64,000 nucleotides of DNA from positions 7,351,001 through 7,415,000 of the forward strand of contig NZ_CP068985.1 in NCBI RefSeq assembly GCF_019397265.1, written 5' to 3'. Below, piece by piece: positions 17,533 through 25,802 of the stretch (within the stretch, counting starts at the first letter, position 1; each line of letters opens with the position of its first letter). The notes beneath the pieces are model-generated. The model saw only the letters and a list, made by a program, of their open reading frames with translations. It was not told the origin of the DNA and did no database searches. Source of the DNA: Nonomuraea coxensis DSM 45129. Lineage in GTDB: Bacteria; Actinomycetota; Actinomycetes; Streptosporangiales; Streptosporangiaceae. The translations under genes were made by a program, and so were the position numbers.

Positions 17533-18236
17533 AATATCCTGCAACCGCCGCCCTGACCACGGCTCTGGCCGCGACCCTCGCCCTCTTACCCGCTCCGGCC
17601 GCCGCGTCCACCGCTCCTCCTCCGGACACCTGCCTGGTCGGCTTCGTCTGGCGGGAGGCCCGGCCCACCGACCACGTCTGCGTGACCCCGAAGGTGCGCG
17701 AACGGACCCAGGTGGAGAACCGCCTCAAGTACACCAACTGGGTCACGGGCGCGTACGGCCCGCACACCTGCGTGAACGGGACGGTCTGGCGGGAAGCCTT
17801 CCCCGGCGACGACGTCTGCGTCACCCCGCGCAGCCGCGACGAGGCGCGGCGGGACAACGCCCAGGCCGCCAACCGCCGGGTGACGGCCAAGCTGTGGATC
17901 TCCACGTACCGGCTGGGCGCCGTCGACAACGGCGACGGCACCGCCACCACCACCTCCACCGACGACATCCCCCGGCTGAAGCTGAACGGCAGCCACTTCA
18001 ACCCGGGCCAGGTGAAGGTGTTCATCTACTACACCACCGGCAAGCTCTTCTGGAGCGGCACGGTCACGGCCACGCGGAACGGCGGGTACGCCGGCGGAAG
18101 CTGGGGCAAACGCACCGGCAAGATCGACTGCTCGACCCCGGGGAAACCGGCCAACGCCTACGCCCGCGCCCAGGACGTCACCTCGGGCCGCTGGTCCGCC
18201 TCCGTCCCGGTCCGCGTCGGCTGCTCCGTCTACTGA
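17529..18236 (+). CDS. Secreted protein with duplicated TCxxGxVWREA cysteine motif
   Basis: A 235-residue exported protein that starts by ATGA overlap with the cupin gene. It has a signal peptide (MKYPATAALTTALAATLALL, then Ala-x-Ala near residue 26). The mature N-terminus has two copies of one motif: TCLVGFVWREARPTDHVCVT and TCVNGTVWREAFPGDDVCVT, each with two cysteines placed to form a disulfide. The C-terminal half, about residues 120-235, looks like a beta-sandwich with one more cysteine pair (DCSTPG ... VGCSVY). The repeated N-terminal motif recurs in secreted actinobacterial proteins, but I know no function for it. Coupling to a cytoplasmic VOC-cupin pair is unusual. Confidence 0.8.
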   Translation: MKYPATAALTTALAATLALLPAPAAASTAPPPDTCLVGFVWREARPTDHVCVTPKVRERTQVENRLKYTNWVTGAYGPHTCVNGTVWREAFPGDDVCVTPRSRDEARRDNAQAANRRVTAKLWISTYRLGAVDNGDGTATTTSTDDIPRLKLNGSHFNPGQVKVFIYYTTGKLFWSGTVTATRNGGYAGGSWGKRTGKIDCSTPGKPANAYARAQDVTSGRWSASVPVRVGCSVY

Positions 18237-18260
18237 CCCCCGCCGCGCCAGAAAGCGTCG

Positions 18261-18524
18261 TCAGAAGACGAGGTTCTCCACGCCGATCCCCGTGGCCGCG
18301 AGCACGGCGGAGACGGACGTGAGGGCGAGCACGACGAGAGCGCACCCGCTCGAACTGGAGGAGGTATTCGCGTTCATTTTGGCGGCGGTCTGGTGATAGA
18401 GCTTCACAGCGGGGTCGTTTTCGTCGTCATAGTCGCCATCGTGGTAGGCGACCATCTTCGCGATGCACAATGCACAGAGCTTTCCCTCCGACACCGCACC
18501 GCCGCAACCGTTGCACTGCGCCAT
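18261..18524 (-). CDS. Small zinc-ribbon protein with one C-terminal membrane segment
   Basis: An 87-residue protein with a strong GGAGG ribosome site about 10 nt before ATG. The N-terminus holds CNGCGG and CALC, a four-cysteine zinc ribbon. An acidic stretch (HDGDYDDENDP) and a serine run follow, then a hydrophobic segment near residues 60-82 (ALVVLALTSVSAVLAATGIG) that would anchor the protein in the membrane. The 155 nt upstream, to rmuC, hold no gene and probably carry its promoter. Function unknown. Confidence 0.75.
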   Translation of the reverse strand: MAQCNGCGGAVSEGKLCALCIAKMVAYHDGDYDDENDPAVKLYHQTAAKMNANTSSSSSGCALVVLALTSVSAVLAATGIGVENLVF

Positions 18525-18679
18525 ATCCTCAACCTCCGCATGGGATCCGGTCGCCGGAGAATATCAATCAGGCGGACCTTTACAGGGCCGAACAATGCAT
18601 TTGCTCCACATTGTCATCCGTATATCTGGCATTCGCGGCTACGTGGCGGAGCCGCGCGAGCGGCCCGCCGCCACGACGT

Positions 18680-20332
18680 TCACCCGGCGAGCCCGTTCTC
18701 GGTGCCGGGCGCCGGCGGGATCGCTCGGACAGCCGCCATGGCGCCGGCCGATTCCACGAGCTCCGGGCTGCCGAGCGGTCGCGTGCTCTGCTCGGCCGCC
18801 TTGAGCTCGACCAGCTGGCTCTCCACGACCTTGAGCGTGTGAAACTTGCGCGCGGTCACCATGACCCGCCCCTCCATCGACCCGACCGTGTCGTTGTACG
18901 CCTTGACCGACCGGTCGAGCGACCTGCCCAGGGTGTTGAGATGCCCGCCCATGGCAGAAAGCCTGTCGTACAGTTCGCGGCCGAGTTCGTAGACCTGCTT
19001 GAGGTTGTCCTGCAGCGCCGCCTGTGTCCACGCGAACGCCACGGTGCGGAGCAGGGCGATGAGCGAGGTCGGCGTCGCGATCAGGACGTTCCTGCCGACC
19101 GCGTACTCGAGCAGGGTCGGCTCCTTCTCCAGCGCCGGCTGGAGAAAGGCGTCGCTGGGCACGAAGAGCACCACGAATTCCGGTGAAGCGGCGACCTTAC
19201 GGAAATACTCCTTGCCCCCGAGCGCGTCCACGTGCTGGCGCAGCTGCCGGGCGTGGTCGGCCCAATGCCGGTCCGCCTCGGCCTCGTCGTCGGCCTCGAT
19301 CGCCGCCATGAACGCGGCCATCGGAACCTTCGAGTCCACGACCACATGCTTGCCGCCCGACAGGTGGATCAGCATGTCGGGCCGGAGCGAGCCCTCGGTG
19401 TCGGCGAAGTGGACCTGGGTGTCGAAGTCGCACCGGTCGACCAGGCCCGCCTGCTCCACGGCCCTCTTGAGATGCATCTCACCCCAGGACCCGCGCACCT
19501 GCGGCTTCTTGAGCGCCTCGACGAGCGCCCGGGTCTCCTTCCTGGTCCGCTGCCCCTCCTCGGTCAGCGTGGCCAGCTGCTGGCTCAACGTCGCCTCGGC
19601 CGCGACGCGCGTGGTGGAGAACTCCTTGAGCTGCCGGTCCATCTCCGCCAACTGATCGTGGACCGGCTTGCCGACCGCGTTCAGGGCCGCCTCGGCCTTG
19701 GTCACCAGCTCGACCTGAGACTGCTTCAGCATCTCGTTGGTTGCCGCGCGCAGCGTCTCCTCCAGGAGCCGGTTGTTCTCCACCCGGGTCCGATCGAGCT
19801 CCTGACGGACGGCCTGCACGGTCGCGGCCTGCTCCAGCAGCGCCTGCTTCTGCATGACCAACTCGGCCAGCTGCGTCTTCAGGTCCTGGATCTCCGAGCA
19901 AAGGACCGACTCCTTCGCCTTCAGCGCGGTGATCGAGAGCTCGGTATCGCGGAGACGACGACCGGCCTCCGCTCCTCGCCCCTGCTCCGACCGAAGTTCG
20001 ACGCGCAGCCGCTCCGCGTCGGCCAGCTCCCGTTGGAGGGTGCTGCGAGTCGCCACCAGCTCGGCGTCGAGCCGACCGAGTCGCTCGTCCAGCGTCCTGC
20101 GCTCGGTCAGGGCGGCGGTGTGAGCCTGGCTCAACTCGGCCAGTTGCCTCCGGACCCTGTCCCGTTCGACTCGCAGGGCAGCCGCCTGCTCGGCGGCCTG
20201 GGTCCGCTGTTCCTGGGCGAGCTTCAACGCGACCCGATCGTCCGCCGCGCGGCCACGGGCGACCAGATAGGCGATCGTCGCGCTGACCAGCACGAGCACG
20301 ACCGCCAGGACGACGAGGTAGAAGGAAGTCAT
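18680..20332 (-). CDS. rmuC: DNA recombination protein RmuC
   Basis: A 550-residue RmuC-family protein. Residues 1-28 form a membrane anchor. Residues about 35-210 are a long coiled coil rich in Glu, Arg and Gln. The RmuC core (about 240-500) contains GSWGEMHLKRAVEQAGL, the DSKVPMAAF segment and a VLFVPSDAFL segment, all characteristic; the core has a PD-(D/E)xK nuclease-like fold. RmuC limits inversions and rearrangements at repeats. It is downstream of, and 1 nt from, a small membrane protein gene, so the two are co-transcribed. Its position next to a restriction-modification operon on the other strand fits a DNA-protection cluster, although rmuC is also found alone. Confidence 0.93.
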   Translation of the reverse strand: MTSFYLVVLAVVLVLVSATIAYLVARGRAADDRVALKLAQEQRTQAAEQAAALRVERDRVRRQLAELSQAHTAALTERRTLDERLGRLDAELVATRSTLQRELADAERLRVELRSEQGRGAEAGRRLRDTELSITALKAKESVLCSEIQDLKTQLAELVMQKQALLEQAATVQAVRQELDRTRVENNRLLEETLRAATNEMLKQSQVELVTKAEAALNAVGKPVHDQLAEMDRQLKEFSTTRVAAEATLSQQLATLTEEGQRTRKETRALVEALKKPQVRGSWGEMHLKRAVEQAGLVDRCDFDTQVHFADTEGSLRPDMLIHLSGGKHVVVDSKVPMAAFMAAIEADDEAEADRHWADHARQLRQHVDALGGKEYFRKVAASPEFVVLFVPSDAFLQPALEKEPTLLEYAVGRNVLIATPTSLIALLRTVAFAWTQAALQDNLKQVYELGRELYDRLSAMGGHLNTLGRSLDRSVKAYNDTVGSMEGRVMVTARKFHTLKVVESQLVELKAAEQSTRPLGSPELVESAGAMAAVRAIPPAPGTENGLAG

Positions 20333-20333
20333 C

Positions 20334-20888
20334 TCAGCCCACCCGCTTCCAGTCCTGGCACCCGTTGGTCTCGAAGAACTCGCCCTTCTTCAGGGCGACT
20401 CTGGTCTGCCCCTGGACGTTGCCGTTGGCGATGATGGCGGTGAGCTCGCCGGAGGCGTTCTTCAGGCGGGCCCAGTAGCAGTTGAGACCGTCCGCCCCGG
20501 CCGTCTTGTAGGTGCCGGGCTTGATGTCCTCGCCGACGAGGTACTGGCCGTCACCGGAGAAGGTGGTCTGCGGGCCGTCTTCTTCCTCCGGGTCCACCAC
20601 GGGTTCGGCGGTGACCGTCTCGGTCGCGGCAGGCACCGACTCGGCCTGCGCGGTCTCGGTCACCGTGACCGTGGGGCGCGGGGAGGCCGAGGTCCCGGTG
20701 TCGCCACCCGCACCGATCCCCACCCCGATGATCAACGAGACGATCGCGGTCAGGCCGTGCGCCAGGAAACGCCGGCCGGGACGGGCCGGGGACACCACGG
20801 GGGCGGCGGGCTGCCAGCCGGCCTGGGCGAAAGGCTGCTGGTACGGCGGCTGTGGATAGGGGCCGGTGCCGGGATTGTGGTTGGTCAT
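20334..20888 (-). CDS. Single-pass membrane protein with extracytoplasmic domain, upstream of rmuC
   Basis: A 184-residue protein. ATG at 20888 was chosen because GAGAGGA lies 7 nt before it; a longer frame has no ribosome site. Residues 1-38 are Pro/Gln-rich and cytoplasmic (YPQPPYQQPF). Residues about 45-65 are a membrane helix (GLTAIVSLIIGVGIGAGG). A Thr/Glu/Val-rich linker follows, then a domain that starts FSGDGQYLVGEDIKPGTYKT and has two cysteines (NCYWARL, NGCQDW). This domain type is common on actinobacterial lipoproteins and membrane-anchored proteins, with unknown role. The stop lies 1 nt from the rmuC start, implying an operon. Confidence 0.8.
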   Translation of the reverse strand: MTNHNPGTGPYPQPPYQQPFAQAGWQPAAPVVSPARPGRRFLAHGLTAIVSLIIGVGIGAGGDTGTSASPRPTVTVTETAQAESVPAATETVTAEPVVDPEEEDGPQTTFSGDGQYLVGEDIKPGTYKTAGADGLNCYWARLKNASGELTAIIANGNVQGQTRVALKKGEFFETNGCQDWKRVG

Positions 20889-20993
20889 GTCGAGTCCTCT
20901 CGCGGTCGGACGTCGAGCCCGAAGGTGTTGACGAGAGCACTGTGTCCCAAGCTCCTTGACGACTGCTGAATTCGGGCCGATAACCCCCCTTAT

Positions 20994-21033
20994 CAACATT
21001 TGTTGCGGTCTAATGCGGGAGCAGATGTACAGT
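20994..21033 (+). promoter_or_regulatory. Candidate promoter/operator of the restriction-modification operon
   Basis: A perfect 12-nt palindrome CAACATTTGTTG (20994-21005) sits in the only AT-rich patch between the two divergent operons. TACAGT at 21028-21033 could be the -10 box of the operon that starts at 21075. The first gene of that operon has an N-terminal helix-turn-helix, so autoregulation at this palindrome is plausible. The -35 element is not clear. Confidence 0.35.
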
Positions 21034-21074
21034 GATGATCGCGACCACAGACGACGGCCGAGAAGGGGGTCGCC

Positions 21075-23120
21075 ATGGCTGAGCGGCGACGCTCCCTGAT
21101 CTCCCTCGCCGAGATCGCCAGCTTGGCCAAAGTCGAGCGCCCCGTCGCCACGACCTGGGCCCGCCGCTACATCGACTTCCCTCAGCCCATCTCCCGCGAG
21201 CGCGGCCGGCCCCTGTTCGACAGCGAACAGGTCGTGTCCTGGCTGCTGGAAACGGGACGAGGCAACGCCGACCCCGGCACGCTACAGGCAGAGTCGGCCC
21301 TTCATAGCCTGAGTGCCTGGCGCGACCGCCTGCCCGCCTCTGCCCTTGTCGCCACGCTCACCTCCCTGATCTGCCTGCGCCATCACCTGGACGGGCCGCT
21401 GGGCGCCACTTCCTGGGATGCGCTGGTAGAGCACGCCGCCCGCGCCGACTTCGACGACGCCCATCTCCTGGCCGAGCTCAGTGGGCTTCCCGCCGATGAC
21501 GGCGTCGAACTCGCCGGCTTGGCCGATGGCCTGGTCGACGCCGCCTACACGACCGGCGGGGCGTTCGAGTGGGTGCTGGACAAGTGCCACCATCTGGGCG
21601 CCGGGCAGATGGTCGTCGACGAGCCGACGCCGCTGGTCTCGCGGATGCTCGCCCAGCTCTCCGGAGCCGAGACCCTCTCCGAGGGGAGCATCGTCGTCAT
21701 GCCGTATGTCCGAACCGGTGGACTGCTGGCATCGGTGCACGAGCAAGCGCCCGAGCACTCCTATGTCGCCGCCGATCCGGACCCGGCCATGGCCCGGCTG
21801 ACCCGTCGCCGGATGTTCGTTCACGGCCTCACGGATCTGCGCTTCGAGGTGGCCGACAGTCACGAGCCGAACATCGACACGTGGGGTGATCCTGACCTCG
21901 TGGTCTGCGCCTTGCCCTACGAGCCTGCGGAAACGCGCCGCGCTCACCTGGTGCTGACCCGCATCGCCAATCTCGTCGATTGGCTCGACCAGGACCGTGT
22001 CGCCGTCGTGCTGGGACCGGCCGATGCCCTGGCCCAGCCGCTCGCGCCGCATGAAGACGCTGATCTGCTTCGCCGCTGGTTCCTCACCGAGGGCCTGCTC
22101 AAGGCGGTGGTCAGTCTTCCCGAGGGGGTGTTCCGCCATCGTCCCGGTTACCGGACGGCCGTGTGGGTGCTGTCCCGCACGCCGGAGAAGCGCCGTAACG
22201 GCTTGGTGTTGCTGGCGGACCTGTCCTCCGTCCCGCTCAGTGAACAGTCGGTCGACACGCTGGTGGCCGATGTCGACATCTTCCGGGCCGCCGGCTGGAA
22301 GGAGGATCGCCGGCATGCCGTACGGCACGGCGTGATCCTGCCCATCCAGGTCCTCAACGACCGGCCCGGCACCGCTCTCACCCCACGGCACCGGCCGCGC
22401 GAGATCCGGCACACCGAGGCGGTGCGGGAGCGGCCGGCTCGTATCGCGGAGCTGGAGATCGAATTCGCCAAGCTGATGCGCCAGGAGCCGGCCGCGCTCC
22501 GGATCCGGGCCATCGAACGGCAGGCCGACCAGACCGTGCGAACCAGCGTCGCCCGCATGCTCAAGGAGCGCCGGATCCGCAAGGTTCCTGGCCATAGGGT
22601 CAAGGACGAGCACCTCAGCACTGATGGCGACCTGGTCGTGATCACACCTGAGGAGGTGCTCGGCCGAGCGCCTCTGGGCGGACACCGCATCGGCCTGCTG
22701 GCCTTCACCCAAGCCTTTGAACACGGGGCACTCACCCGGCCCGGCGACATCGTGATCACCGCCAACCCGGAGCTGGGCGCTCTGGTCGATACGGAGGGCT
22801 CTTCCGTGGTCGCCTTCCCAGCCCGCATCCTGCGGGTGCGAACAGACGCCGAGCGCCCGGTGCGGCCCCGGGTCCTGGCCGCCCTGCTGCGCGCCGCCGC
22901 GGCCGAGCATCGCAGGGTCGAGGGCGCGCTGCGAGTGCCGCGGCGACTGGAGGAGCTTCTTATCCCGGAACTCGCCCCCGACGAGGCCGAAAGGTACGAC
23001 ACTCTTCTGGCCGAGATTGACGGGCTGAGGTCGCTGCTGCGCAAGCAGACCGCGACTCTGGCCGCCCTGGATCAGCTCACCGCCGCCGGTATGGCCGACG
23101 GCACGCTCACGATCATCTAG
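21075..23120 (+). CDS. HTH / degenerate N6-adenine methylase / specificity-like fusion protein
   Basis: A 681-residue protein, first gene of the type I restriction operon, with GAGAAGGGGG before ATG. Residues 1-65 are a helix-turn-helix (LAEIASLAKVERPVATTWAR). Residues about 165-420 have the layout of an HsdM-type methylase, but motif I (DPxCGSGG in HsdM) reads MPYVRTGG at 209-216 and motif IV (NPPF) reads ALPY at 279-282, so SAM binding and catalysis are probably lost. Residues about 500-680 resemble one half of an HsdS: a target-recognition-like domain (RPGDIVITANPEL) and a final long helix (YDTLLAEIDGLRSLLRKQTA). It ends 17 nt before hsdM. Possible roles are operon regulator, DNA-binding subunit or specificity modifier; which one is unknown. 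Confidence 0.8.
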   Translation: MAERRRSLISLAEIASLAKVERPVATTWARRYIDFPQPISRERGRPLFDSEQVVSWLLETGRGNADPGTLQAESALHSLSAWRDRLPASALVATLTSLICLRHHLDGPLGATSWDALVEHAARADFDDAHLLAELSGLPADDGVELAGLADGLVDAAYTTGGAFEWVLDKCHHLGAGQMVVDEPTPLVSRMLAQLSGAETLSEGSIVVMPYVRTGGLLASVHEQAPEHSYVAADPDPAMARLTRRRMFVHGLTDLRFEVADSHEPNIDTWGDPDLVVCALPYEPAETRRAHLVLTRIANLVDWLDQDRVAVVLGPADALAQPLAPHEDADLLRRWFLTEGLLKAVVSLPEGVFRHRPGYRTAVWVLSRTPEKRRNGLVLLADLSSVPLSEQSVDTLVADVDIFRAAGWKEDRRHAVRHGVILPIQVLNDRPGTALTPRHRPREIRHTEAVRERPARIAELEIEFAKLMRQEPAALRIRAIERQADQTVRTSVARMLKERRIRKVPGHRVKDEHLSTDGDLVVITPEEVLGRAPLGGHRIGLLAFTQAFEHGALTRPGDIVITANPELGALVDTEGSSVVAFPARILRVRTDAERPVRPRVLAALLRAAAAEHRRVEGALRVPRRLEELLIPELAPDEAERYDTLLAEIDGLRSLLRKQTATLAALDQLTAAGMADGTLTII

Positions 23121-23137
23121 AAGGAGACGACCGTCCC

Positions 23138-24748
23138 ATGCCCCCTGCCAAGCGCGCCGACCAGGCGGAGCTGTTCACCGCATCCTCGGCCAAGGAGATC
23201 CGCGACCTGCTGTGGAAGGCCGCCGACAAGCTGCGCGGCTCCCTGGACGCCGCTCAGTACAAGGAGTTCGTCCTTGAGTTGATCTTCCTCAAGTACGTCT
23301 CGGACGCTTTCGACGAGCGGCGCACCGCTCTGGCCAAGGAGTTGGCCGACGAGGGCATGCCCGAGGAGCGGCAGGCGGAGTTCCTTGAGGACAAGGACGA
23401 ATACACCGGGCACAACGTGTTCTGGGTGCCCGAGGAGGCCCGCTGGTCATGGATCTCGGGCAAGGCCAAGACGCAGAGCGTGGGCGAACTGCTCAACAAC
23501 GCGCTGGACGCCATCATGCGCGAGAACGCCGCACTCACCGGCACCCTCTCCAAGATCTTCAACGAGGATCGGGTCGACCAGAAGATCGTCGCGGGGCTGG
23601 TCGACCTGATCAACAACGCCAAGTTCTCCGGCTACGGCGACCGCCGAGCCCAGGACGTGCTGGGCGAGGTCTACGAATACTTCCTGGGCAACTTCGCCCG
23701 GGCCGAGGGCAAGAAGGGCGGCGAGTTCTACACCCCCGCCAGCGTGGTCCGGCTGCTGGTGGAGATCCTGGAGCCGTACGAGGGGCGCGTCTACGACCCG
23801 TGCTGCGGCTCGGGCGGCATGTTCGTCCAGGCGGGCAAGTTCATCGAGGCACACGCGGGCCAGAAGTCGAACATCTCGGTCTTCGGACAGGAGCTCAACG
23901 AGCGGACCTGGCGACTGGCCAAGATGAACCTGGCCATCCACGGGATCGACGGCAACCTCGGGCCGCGCTGGGGCAACACCTTCGACGACGACAAGCACCC
24001 CGACCTCAAGGCCGACTTCATCCTGGCCAACCCGCCGTTCAACATCAAGGACTGGCCCCGCAACACGGAGGACCCTCGCTGGAAGTACGGTGTGCCGCCG
24101 GCGAACAACGCCAACTACGCCTGGCTGCAGCACATGGTCAGCAAACTGGGTGAGCGCGGGACGGCCGGGATCGTCCTGGCCAACGGGTCGATGAGCTCGC
24201 AGCAGAACGGCGAGGGCGAGATCCGCAAACAGTTGATCGAGCATGACCTGGTGGCCTGCATGGTGGCGCTGCCGCCGCAGCTCTTCCGGACGACGCAGAT
24301 CCCGGCCTGCCTGTGGTTCCTGACCCGCGACAAGACCCCGCAGGGCGGCCGGCGGCTCGCCGACCGGCGCGGGGAGATCCTCTTCATCGACGCCCGGAAC
24401 ATGGGGACGATGATCGACCGCACCGAGCGGGTCCTGACCGAGGACGACCTGACCAAGATCGCCGGCGTGTATCACGCATGGAGAGGTACAGCTTCGGCCC
24501 GGGCGGCCGGACTGGAGTACGCGGACGAGCCCGGCTTCTGCTTCTCGGCCGACCTGGAGACCGTAAGGTCGCAGGACTACGCGCTCACGCCCGGCCGGTA
24601 TGTGGGGGCGGTCGAGGCCGAGGAGGAGGACGCCGAGGCCCTGGCCGAGAAGATCGCCGGGCTGAAGAAGGAACTGTTCCAGCTCTTCGACAAGTCGGAG
24701 GAACTGGCTCGGACCGTTCGGGAGCAGTTGGGGAGACTCGATGGCTGA
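23138..24748 (+). CDS. hsdM: Type I restriction-modification DNA methylase subunit HsdM
   Basis: A 536-residue N6-adenine methyltransferase subunit that modifies the host's target sites using SAM, working with HsdS. Residues about 12-150 are the helical HsdM N-terminal domain (SLDAAQYKEFVLELIFLKYV). The catalytic domain holds motif I, YDPCCGSGGMF (219-229), and motif IV, NPPF (298-301), both intact. The C-terminal helices fit contact with HsdS. AGAAGGAGA lies 10 nt before ATG. The 3' end overlaps the RhuM gene by 8 nt, so the genes are translationally coupled. Length and motifs are normal for the family. Confidence 0.97.
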   Translation: MPPAKRADQAELFTASSAKEIRDLLWKAADKLRGSLDAAQYKEFVLELIFLKYVSDAFDERRTALAKELADEGMPEERQAEFLEDKDEYTGHNVFWVPEEARWSWISGKAKTQSVGELLNNALDAIMRENAALTGTLSKIFNEDRVDQKIVAGLVDLINNAKFSGYGDRRAQDVLGEVYEYFLGNFARAEGKKGGEFYTPASVVRLLVEILEPYEGRVYDPCCGSGGMFVQAGKFIEAHAGQKSNISVFGQELNERTWRLAKMNLAIHGIDGNLGPRWGNTFDDDKHPDLKADFILANPPFNIKDWPRNTEDPRWKYGVPPANNANYAWLQHMVSKLGERGTAGIVLANGSMSSQQNGEGEIRKQLIEHDLVACMVALPPQLFRTTQIPACLWFLTRDKTPQGGRRLADRRGEILFIDARNMGTMIDRTERVLTEDDLTKIAGVYHAWRGTASARAAGLEYADEPGFCFSADLETVRSQDYALTPGRYVGAVEAEEEDAEALAEKIAGLKKELFQLFDKSEELARTVREQLGRLDG

Positions 24749-25802
24749 GCCCTCCGGGGAGCTGATCCTCTATCGGACCGAGGACGGGCGCTCCCAGATC
24801 CAGATGCGTGCGGTCGACGGGACCGTCTGGCTGACGCAGGCCCAGATGGCTGAGCTGTTCGACACGGGCATCCCCAACGTCAACAAGCACATCGCGTCGA
24901 TCCTGGAGGACGGCGAGATCACCGAGGCAACTATTTCCTCCCAGGAAATAGTTCGCCAGGAGGGGGCGCGCCAGGTCCGGCGGGAGGTGCTCGTTTACAA
25001 CCTCGACATGGTGCTGGCCGTCGGCTACCGGGTGCGCTCGCCGCGCGGTGTCCAGTTCCGCCGGTGGGCAACGACCACCTTGCGCGAGTACCTGGTCAAG
25101 GGCTTTGTGCTCAACGACGAACGGCTCAAGGACCCGGCCGGGTTCGACTACTTCGACGAACTGCTGGAGCGGATCCGTGAGATCCGCGCCTCGGAGAAGC
25201 GCTTCTACCAGAAAGTCCGGGATGTCTTCGTGGCAACGTCGGCTGACTACGACCCCGGCACCGAGACCGCTCGCACGTTCTTCGCCACCATCCAGAACAA
25301 ACTGATCTACGCGGTGACCGGGCAGACCGCCGCCGAACTGATCGTGGGCCGCGCCGATCCTGGCAAGCCGAACATGGGCCTGACCACGTGGAAGGGATCC
25401 CGCGTCCGCAAGACGGACGTCACGGTCGCCAAGAACTATCTGAGCTCTGATGAGATCGGCATGCTCAACATGCTGACCACCCAGTTCCTCGACTTCGCGG
25501 AGCTGCGCGCGCGACGGCGACAGCAGATCACCATGACCGAGTGGGTTACCGCCACCGACCAGTTCATCCTGGTCAACGACATGAAGGTCCTGCCCAACGC
25601 TGGCCGCGTGTCTCATCAAGCTGCGGAGACCATCTGCCATGCCCGTTATGAGGATTTCGAGACCCAACGCCGCATGCTGGAGGCCACTCGCGCCGACATC
25701 GAAGCAGCTCAGGAGATCCGCGAACTGGCGCGGGCCGAGGGGCAACTTGATGCATTTGAACAGCTCCAATCCGCCGCCGAGAAGCTGGAGGAAGACCAAT
25801 GA
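24741..25802 (+). CDS. RhuM-family protein embedded in the type I restriction operon
   Basis: A 353-residue RhuM-family protein. The conserved N-terminal block includes VWLTQAQMAELFDTGIPNVN and HIASILEDGEI, a helix-turn-helix-like DNA-binding region related to phage KilA-N/Bro-type domains. A middle block, GVQFRRWATTTLREYLVKGF, is also typical. The C-terminus is helical. The family is named after a Salmonella pathogenicity-island gene and is often found inside type I restriction loci, between hsdM and hsdS or hsdR, with no settled function. It overlaps hsdM by 8 nt and hsdS by ATGA, so it is made in step with the restriction complex. Confidence 0.92.
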   Translation: MAEPSGELILYRTEDGRSQIQMRAVDGTVWLTQAQMAELFDTGIPNVNKHIASILEDGEITEATISSQEIVRQEGARQVRREVLVYNLDMVLAVGYRVRSPRGVQFRRWATTTLREYLVKGFVLNDERLKDPAGFDYFDELLERIREIRASEKRFYQKVRDVFVATSADYDPGTETARTFFATIQNKLIYAVTGQTAAELIVGRADPGKPNMGLTTWKGSRVRKTDVTVAKNYLSSDEIGMLNMLTTQFLDFAELRARRRQQITMTEWVTATDQFILVNDMKVLPNAGRVSHQAAETICHARYEDFETQRRMLEATRADIEAAQEIRELARAEGQLDAFEQLQSAAEKLEEDQ

